Of a DNA stretch of 64,000 bases, positions 52,701 to 61,700 are shown one piece after another; position 1 is the first letter of the stretch, and each line of letters opens with the position of its first letter. Below the pieces are notes generated by a model. It made no database searches, was not told the DNA's origin, and saw nothing but the letters and a program-made list of their open reading frames with translations. Position numbers and translations under genes: made by a program. Where the stretch lies: positions 104,227 to 168,226 of the forward strand of contig NMRB01000069.1 of the NCBI GenBank assembly GCA_002633025.1. Reading direction: 5' to 3'. This stretch comes from Notospermus geniculatus (taxonomy: Eukaryota > Nemertea > Pilidiophora > Heteronemertea > Lineidae).

Positions 52701-55700
52701 GAGCTTTCTTGTGAGACTCAAAGGGCAATATCCATTCCGTGTACATTTATCGCTGTTTTCCAGGCTAATTTTGGTGACAGGATTTCAAACAAATTGATCC
52801 GTGCCATTTTTACTACCCATCAACCCAAAGTGCCAATATGAAAGAAACTGAATTGTACACCAGGACTTCTGTGGCATTGATAACCTGTCAGAAAATTAAG
52901 TGGCAGCATTTGAGCAATCAGATGATAACATTCTAGTCCAATCACTGTTGTTCTCTGGTGATTCACGTTCATAGAAATTTCAGCCACAGAAAACCCGCAT
53001 TAAAACCTAAAGACAAAACCAAAATGCACATGAAACTAATCTGCCAAGCTGGTAGGTGGGCCTTGTTGAGTCCTTGAAAGACTTCTCTTTTCTTTGCCAG
53101 GACAGACTCCCTGGATTCTGGAATCAGTTGCCTGGAGATGCGGACTTTGACCTAATGAAGGAACACAGTGCTGGCAGTGTCCAGTGCATTCTTGAACCCG
53201 AATCGTGAACAAGAAACAGAATTCTGTGAAGTATTGTTCTGGTTAAACATTGATACAGAACATAACTGGCCAACTCCATAACTTGGCAGATTCAGAAAAA
53301 TGAAACAAAAATGAACAGCCAGTAAGAAATAGTTCATGCAAACATCTCAGTCTTTTTCGATGGACATAAACCCCGAGATACTCACATTTGTGGTAATGCC
53401 TCTTCTTGTTTTTCACTATGATTTTTCTCCTCATTAACTCTGGACTTGGTAATGGGACACCTGGTTCAAGCTGAAAAATGTGTGAAATATCGTTGAAAGG
53501 TTCTGAAATGAGGCTAGTTTAAAAGAATGTCCAAAGGGGCTCCTCCATATAAGAGCTTCATCACATGAATTGGCCCTCAATGGGCAAGTCACCAGAGTTG
53601 ATTACCTTATGACTTGCACTAAGCCCAATGCCACATGCAACTGCCCATAGAGAGGCATCTGTGGCATGAACAAATGCTAAATTGGAAATACATGTACGTA
53701 CAGCATATCCTGGCAAAGGGTCTGTTAGTAACATGTCTCCAAATATAGTGCGACAGTGGGCAGCCATCTTTGCTTGCTGTTTTGGCCTGAAATAGAAAGT
53801 AGTAATATGAGGCAACAATGTAGAAAGAAAGCTGCCATGGGATTATTCTCTGGAGGAGGCCCATCTTTAAGCGACTGCAGAGTTACTTACGAACAATGGT
53901 TTTCAAATGAAAGTATAACAGGATATTCCGAGATCTTGAAGGCAGATTCAGCAATTGCCTCACAAACATCCTGAAATGGAAAATGGTCTTTGAAAGGACA
54001 GATCCAGTGGCTGTTTTCTTACTTGTACCATCTACTGGAGGCAAGAGTGGGATACTGTACTTTTAGGGAGAACTTTGGAGAACCTAGGTAAGGCCAAAAA
54101 AAATAAAGTATTTGTTTCTTGTCCGCGCCCGCGTCATTCCCAGACCCACCGCATCGAAATTTTTTTTTTCTCACCAATTTCAAATTTTCCCACTTTGCCT
54201 TCTATACAATGCACAGAAATGCTTCATCACTTGAAATCATCTTTATTTTTCATGAAATATGTGCTTTAAACATGTAGAGAGATAGTTTGCTGGTGGTATT
54301 TCACCCATCCGTGAAGAAAACGGGAAAAAAATTATTTGAAAATTAAAAAAAAATTCGCATGCCCACATCATTTTTCGCTGAGTTGCTGGACAAGAAACAA
54401 TTTTTTTTGGCCTAATGGTACCAGATAACAGCATTGGTAATACTTTTGGGCTGGTTTTCCATTTTGCAGAACTGCAGGACACTGTTGCCACAACCAATGG
54501 CAAAGCTGACCACTCACCTTGAACACAACTTCAGTACACATTGTAAAACCGTGTGTTATGATAGGCTCTTCATCAGCACCTTTACCGTCCCAACAATCCA
54601 ACTCTATACAGCGACAACCACTAAGTAACACTTGTCTGTACATCTCCACCGAAGATTTACCCGTTAACTGATGGCCTAGAAAGAGATGATCCATGAGAAC
54701 GTTGAAAACAGTAACTCTATCCTTCAAGGTACCAGTATAGTAATGCCCATGTACATTTATTCTCAAACATCTGATGGTACATTGGTAACTTTTACCAACT
54801 GCCAGCTTCCTTGTATTCTACAACTGCCAATTGAATGGTATTTCCTTAGTCCCAATTGTACCCGTTGGGAAACAAATGTTGCTCCCAAGCTGCCAACTGC
54901 CATCACTACTAATGACGTTCTGTAGTGATGGCTGCCACTAATGACATTCTCTAGTGATGACTGCCACTAATGACATTCTCTAGTGATGACTGCCACTAAT
55001 GACATTCTTCAGGGATGACTGCTACTGCTACCATTTCTTACCTGTTAAGTATGTATTATGAGATGAATTGATGAAGTAATGACTGAGGGGTTGGTCCATG
55101 TCTTCACTGAGGTCGAACTTCTGTGGATCTATGATGTTATTGTCTTCGCTCAGAAGGTATCGAAGGAAACCTTCTTCTGACATACAACCTGAAAGAGAAA
55201 CTCATTCACATTAGAGAATTGTACGTATGGAACCACCCTCTGTCGACTCCTCTACCAAGACACCCCAATGAGGACAGCATTGTCAGCACCAAAGGTGTCC
55301 TTGATAGAGAGGTTCCACAGAAGAATGTGTGAGCATTTGTTGCAACAGCAGTATCCAACTGAACGCATGTGGTAGAGAAAGTGACTTGACAGGCTTTCGT
55401 TTCTCCAAAGTCTGCAGTTTCCAGTTTCCTCCTGCATTACATGTAGATCCAACAAAATGGGTCAATATTCTATTTACCAGCATTCTGGCTCAGCAACGTT
55501 GCTACCATTTACACACGATAAGACTTTGCGTCTGAGCGCGCTATCCCAGAGGATTTTGGATGATTTACCAGCCATGGACACACGGTGTAGAATTCCTTTA
55601 AAACTAAACAGTCCAAAATCCAGTAGCAGATCAGAAGCAATGCCTACCTTTTTCCCTCAGGGTTTTCTGTGGCTCGAATTGATTGATAATTGCCTGAGCC

Positions 55701-58700
55701 CTGGCCACATTGTAATATGGATAGAGAATCTCATTCAGCCGCGGGTCCCTCTGCTCTTTGTTCAGTAACTCGACTAATTTATCCACTGATATGTGCAGGT
55801 ATGGCTTCTTCTTTGCACCGCTGAAATCCAAATGGGGTGTAAAGGGTTAAAGTCTCTTTAAAACCTTCAGAAAACAGCTGAATGAAAATAGCCACCAAAA
55901 GTAAGTTTTGGACTTCGTAATGGCAGACTTTTCATTCTGTTTCAGTGGCATTTTCGGAAGACTATGGTCCTGATCAACCTATCGATGAGACTCTTGATGC
56001 ACATTATTTCTCTTTTGGTCCTCTTCTTATCATAAGGTAATGAAAGTTACGGATCTCAGACAAAGCAACTCCTGCCTCACCTTTTGGCCAATTTTTTTAC
56101 ACCCACCACAAGGAGAGAGGGTCTACTACCACTCTTCCTACGTCGTGTTTTTTGTTGCCAAGGGATTATCTCAGAATTGACAATTGATATTTCCCAAAGA
56201 GTGTGGCTAATCTGATGACAACTCTCATCGGAGTGCCCCTTGATTCAATTTTGTCAAGTGAATTAATCGACCAATATTGAAACAATCCCTTGGGTTCCTA
56301 CAGACTATAACTCATATTTCGACATGCTCGGGATGCACAAGATGCACTGATACTTCACATGTATAATACTATCTGGTGTGCAGATGGAGATCTAGGTCAA
56401 CAACCCTATTTCTCTACTGATGGACTTTGTGTAGATTCCATGTAGTACAACTCATTCCAAATGCATAACCACGAAGTGACCCAACGATGCACCAACTTAT
56501 CATATCATACCATCAGCACTTGTTTTCACCAACTACACACAAAAGTAACAATGGACGCCCTGTATATTGGTTAGTAGGCACAACATCACTGATTTTGGCC
56601 AGCCAATGCAACTCGGTCAGTAAAGATGGGAGGCACTAAAACCAGTGATCAGCGGGTGCAAGGTCAATTGAAAGAACAGCTCCATCTCATACCACCAAGT
56701 ACATTATTGAGTAGAGAATGCTGTTGCTTCAACTAACCACACTCCCACTGACCACTGGAGGCAATAATACTGCCTTTTACCATTGTCATCATATTACGTG
56801 TATTAGCATGGCATTCCTACTTTAGTTGCTCCTTGAGATAGAGGCAGGTCAAGTTACCTCCTTGAGACCATACGATGACCAGAACATAATCATCTTTTAC
56901 TTTTATGGTGGCCCTTAAGGGACTACTTTCTGAAATTCCTAAAAGCTCTAAAATCTTGCCAAGATAAATTTGGCAAATACAAGACCTGGGCCCATATTCA
57001 TAAAACTACTTAAGACGAAGTGTGACACTTATCCTTTGTTCAACATAAAAGATAAGTATCACACTTTACTTCAGTATGTTTATGAATATGGACCCTGGCG
57101 AATGTTTAGAAATAATTTCCCTTATAGGCTAGAGTAGACTTTATTTAGCATGCACTTTGTCCATCAGCCATCATCAAACTCATGCCTCCTCAAAATAATA
57201 GCAAAGCGAAAAAGATTAAATTTGAGAGTAGAAAACAGCAATGGCAAGACTAAAGCAGCGCAAGATTGACAATCAGCGAACAACCTGCTTTTTCATTACT
57301 GACTCTGGAAATGTTGGACTGCAGGCGCAGTTGTTCAAATCCCTGGTTTATTTGGGGGATTTGCAGTCAATTTCTACCATTAAACTCATGATTCCCCAAG
57401 GTCTGGATGTACGGGAAAACAGCATGGTTGAAATTCCCAATAAGCACCAAGCACGAGCCGATCGAACATCTGGCGTGATTTTTTGAGATGGGTACGCTTT
57501 TAGGAGAAATTTTAATAAAGGCTGTTCAATTTAGCAGTCCAAATATTCTTTCCTTCCGAGATGTCTCCTTTATTCAAATTAATTGACAAACTAATTGGAA
57601 AACCATCTTGTCACCTTCAAGATCATTCATACTCATTAATCAACCATTTTTAGATGCAAACAGTGCAATATGCTGCATTTAAAATTCATGCAATGCAAAT
57701 GACTAGATAACCCACAAAAGAACTATGCTGCCCTCCAACAGTACAATGCAATATCTACACTTCTGATCATATCAGCGGAGCATGGTTTATAGATGCAACC
57801 AGGGGCGGATCCAGAATCATGGGAAAGAGGGGGCACAGCCAGCGCACATCGTGGAAAACCTCGGTCAAATTTTAACATCTTTTCAAAATTTCAAAATTTC
57901 CCGGTCAATTTTAAAGATTTTCGACAAAATAGAGGGGGCACGGGCCGGCTTTGCCCCCCCTTGGATCCGCGCCTGGCAACAGCCTATGCTGTGCTATTCT
58001 GTACATAACTGCTGTTACCTCGAATGACCATGCTCCCACAGATCATCATCAGTGAAGATACTGCATTTCACCACTAGAGGGCAGTATGGGAATATTTAGA
58101 ATCTACTACCATAACATGTCTATGCTATGTCAACTTGGACAATGGACATCACAATCTGCACCAAATGAGGACAGCTCCAGAGAAGCTGAATAGCATAACT
58201 TGGAGGAAGTCAGGGTTCAAGTAGGTCACAGAATATCAGATCAACTACACACCACTCAGGATAATTCTTGATGTTTCTGTAGTGGTTGACAAAGTAACCA
58301 CTGATCGGTAGTGGATCAGAATGTAAACCACGTCTTCAGTGGATGAGAAAGTAACCAATTCCGTTGTGGTTGAGACAGTGCATGTCCAGGGGTAANATTG
58401 ACAAACTAATTGGAAAACCATCTTGTCACCTTCAAGATCATTCATACTCATTAATCAACCATTTTTAGATGCAAACAGTGCAATATGCTGCATTTAAAAT
58501 TCATGCAATGCAAATGACTAGATAACCCACAAAAGAACTATCCTGCCCTCCAACAGTACAATGCAATATCTACACTTCTGATCATATCAGGGGAGCATGG
58601 TTTATAGATGCAACAGCCTATGCTATACTACAAAGTGTGCTGTTCTGTACAGAACTGCTGTTACCTCAAATGACCATGCTCCCTCAGATCATCAGTGAAG

Positions 58701-61700
58701 ATACTGCATTTCACCACTAAAGGGCAGTATGGGAATATTTAGAATCTACTACCATAACATGTCTATGCTATGTCAACTTGGACAATGGACATCACAATCT
58801 GCACCAAATGAGGACAGCTCCAGAGAAGCTGAATAGCATAACTTGGAGGAAGTCAGGGTTCAAGTAGGTCACAGACTATCAGATCAACTACACACCACTC
58901 AAAAGGAGAATTCTTGATGTTTCTGTAGTGGTTGACAAAGTAACCACTGACCCGTCGGTAGTGGATCAGAATGTAAACCACGTCTTCAGTGGATGAGAAA
59001 GTAACCACTTCCGTTGTGGTTGAGACAGTGCATGTCCAGGGGTAATATAGGCTACACTGCCATAACCCATCAACACACTGGCCCATTTCAAAGGCTGTGG
59101 CTACAATTGAGTCTGACTCTTTCCTTCTGTAACAGATCCTCCGAACTCCAGCTTCTCCTGCGCTATTTATGAATTTGCCACAAACTGACTATTATCAAAG
59201 CAATGAAATCAGCAAGTGTATTCCTCTTGATCTGATTACTAACCTGACCAACTCTCCCCTTGACCTATTCTGCGATTTACATGCTCTTAATGACAAACAA
59301 TTCCTCAAATACGAAAGGGGGAAATCATTTCACAAAATTTGTGGAATCAGCCGTGTGTGATTTCAAACTTATCAATTCAGTTTAAGAAGTTCACACAAAG
59401 CCTCATTTCCACCTTTGTTTTAACTTTGGTCACTTAGACTTTTTCTAGTTCCTTGACAACATCACGAATGTCAGATATTTGAACTCACTCACAGACAGCC
59501 AACAAACGGCACAAAATCTTGTGAAACGATATGTAAACGTGCAAGACGGGATCTGAAATCTCGGGAAGATGCAAGGCAAAGAAAGTATGAAAAGATTCCT
59601 AACAAACCTGACATCATTGGATGCACCTGGCTTAATCCTTCACACGAAAATGAAATGAATACAGACAAAATTGGAAACGGGCTTTTTCTCATTGGTATTT
59701 CAAGACAAGAAAACATTCATAACATTTATAACGTTGATTAGAAGGGGATAGATACATCAAAAGATAAGAGAGATAGAGAGACAGAAAGAGAGATAGATGT
59801 GGAAGACAGAAAGGAGTTAGTGGGCAAATGTAATCTTAATATAGCAGAATTGATCATCTGAGGTTTGATAGTGCCTGTTCAACATTAATTGAAATCAGTT
59901 AGGGTACCAAAGACAGAAATAGATTTAATGAAGTCAATTTGAGAACCAAACAGAAGAAAGATTTAAGAAGTTAAGTCACTTTAGGAAAAAAAGTTGGAAA
60001 CAGACTCTATCATTTGGAGTCAATTTGGGAAGAAAGGAGGGAAAATTGAATTGATTCCACCATTTTGTCTGTTCGTCTCTCTGCTTTTAATGAGAAACCG
60101 GAGGAACTAGTCCGTGACGTGGCGCTGAAGAACAACTCAGTTAAAACTATGACGCCGAAAGTCAAGCCAACGTTATTTGCCATTTAATTCTGAAACTACA
60201 CCCTTCTTCTAGCCCTAATTTTTCCTGAAGTAGTCCATTGAATTTAGAATTTTTCATGTTCATCATCAAGTAAAGGACTGACTCAATATATCTGAATGTT
60301 TTCAAACGAAAATTCAAGCGGGAACATGTTGAATTTCATCGATAAAATTGACTATTTTAGCATAAATAACAGACCAAAGAGCAATGTCATTGATTCTGAA
60401 TGACGTATTGCACATAACGTCACGAACGATGCGCGACGTCAGTGACGTTTTCAACGTCGCAACGCGTGCCCTTTTGTGTTAAAACTGAGTTGTTCCCCAG
60501 CGCCTCCTTTGGGCACTCCGGTTCCTCATTGAATGCAGCACAGACGGCGAGCAGACAAGCAATCTTCTGTTGCGATATGTGTCAGAGTGGTGCAGTAAGA
60601 TCAGTGATGACCATATCTGTCATTGTAGGTTCAATTCCTAGTTTGGAACCCTCAGTCTCGCTAAGAAATCTCTTGGTAGTCTACTTTACACCGTGGTGAA
60701 AAGTGAATGTTATTTTTGATTACATCAAAGGTGGAAGAGGCCACATTATTTGAAAGAGTGAGTCTTGCTTTTGCATCAGTTAATGAATACGTACATATCT
60801 TGAAATATCTGTTCAATCTCAGTCCGCCGCACGAGGTTTTTGTAGAAACGGAAAAACACTTCAAAAGTGAAGTCCTTTGGATTTAGGGTATCACTCTGGA
60901 AAGAAAGAGTAACATGTAGAAATGTCTCGTTCAAAGGAGATAAAGCAAACCTGCATTGAGCATCATCTGAGGAATTGACACTGATGCAGCTGAGTGCAGG
61001 ACATTCGTCTTGTGCTGCCATCTGTACTACTGAGATGCGGAACCATTACAGCATTCCGTAAGACTGTTGACAAAACTTACATGTACCGATAGTTACACAA
61101 CAGCAGCATTACAGAGCTGACTTGCACAGATTCCTTACCTTTGCTGTCGGTAGTTCACTCGCTTGGAGGGCCATTTCAATCCGTTTTCTGTCATCTTTGT
61201 GGGTTGCAAATAGTTTGAAAAACCTGAAAGAGAAAGTATGTTGAATCAGAGGTACTAACACATCCAACATATACAACATATCTATGTGGCACGGCTTCTG
61301 GAACAGCCCCAAGGAATCAAAATATCGCAATGCTCTTGTCTTTTGCTGTTAATCATTTGCGTTCAGGAATGCTGTGTCGGCAAAAAATTGACTGAGTATG
61401 GACACCACACTGATTAATGTTTGTACGTGCCAGCTTGCGTTCGTCAACCGACAGGCCAACGGTTCCGACTTGCAGTTAGACAGATAACAGGTTGGTAAGA
61501 TACAGGTACAATCAAATTGCCAATGCTTAAATGCTCAATGAAGTGAGAGGGAGCTTGAATCCCTCAACCCCTGTTTTTAGCTTCTCCGTATATTTTGACC
61601 TTGTAATCAGTGTATGGACAAGAATGGGCAGCGGAGGTATTCTCATGACCAATCACACCACGATGAGAACCCAACAGGTGTGACATTCTCAGGTAAAACC

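Larger units (their letters stand above)
46226..53385 (-). other. PLCB1-class largest intron
   Basis: A 7.2-kb intron between the last X-half exon and the acidic linker exon. It contains foldback copies near 48330, 48590 and 49010, a long inverted-repeat element at 49262-49600 with five Ns, the inverted-GGTCA array at 50571, a 40-bp duplication at 51890 and a SINE at 52515. No coding signal was found. Confidence 0.8.
55821..60794 (-). other. PLCB1-class 5-kb intron in the EF-hand region
   Basis: Contains foldback elements at about 56618 and 56985, a probable false duplication around the N at 58396, a purine-rich simple repeat near 59756-59806 and a possible tRNA-like sequence near 60570. An 81-codon plus-strand frame at 57241-57486 was not recognised and is treated as chance. 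Confidence 0.75.

Noticed and set aside
57180-57486. Short frame starting [14 protein letters not shown] followed by an 81-codon frame, a possible retrogene remnant
   Set aside because: The two frames are out of register, and neither matches a family I know. Too weak to annotate.
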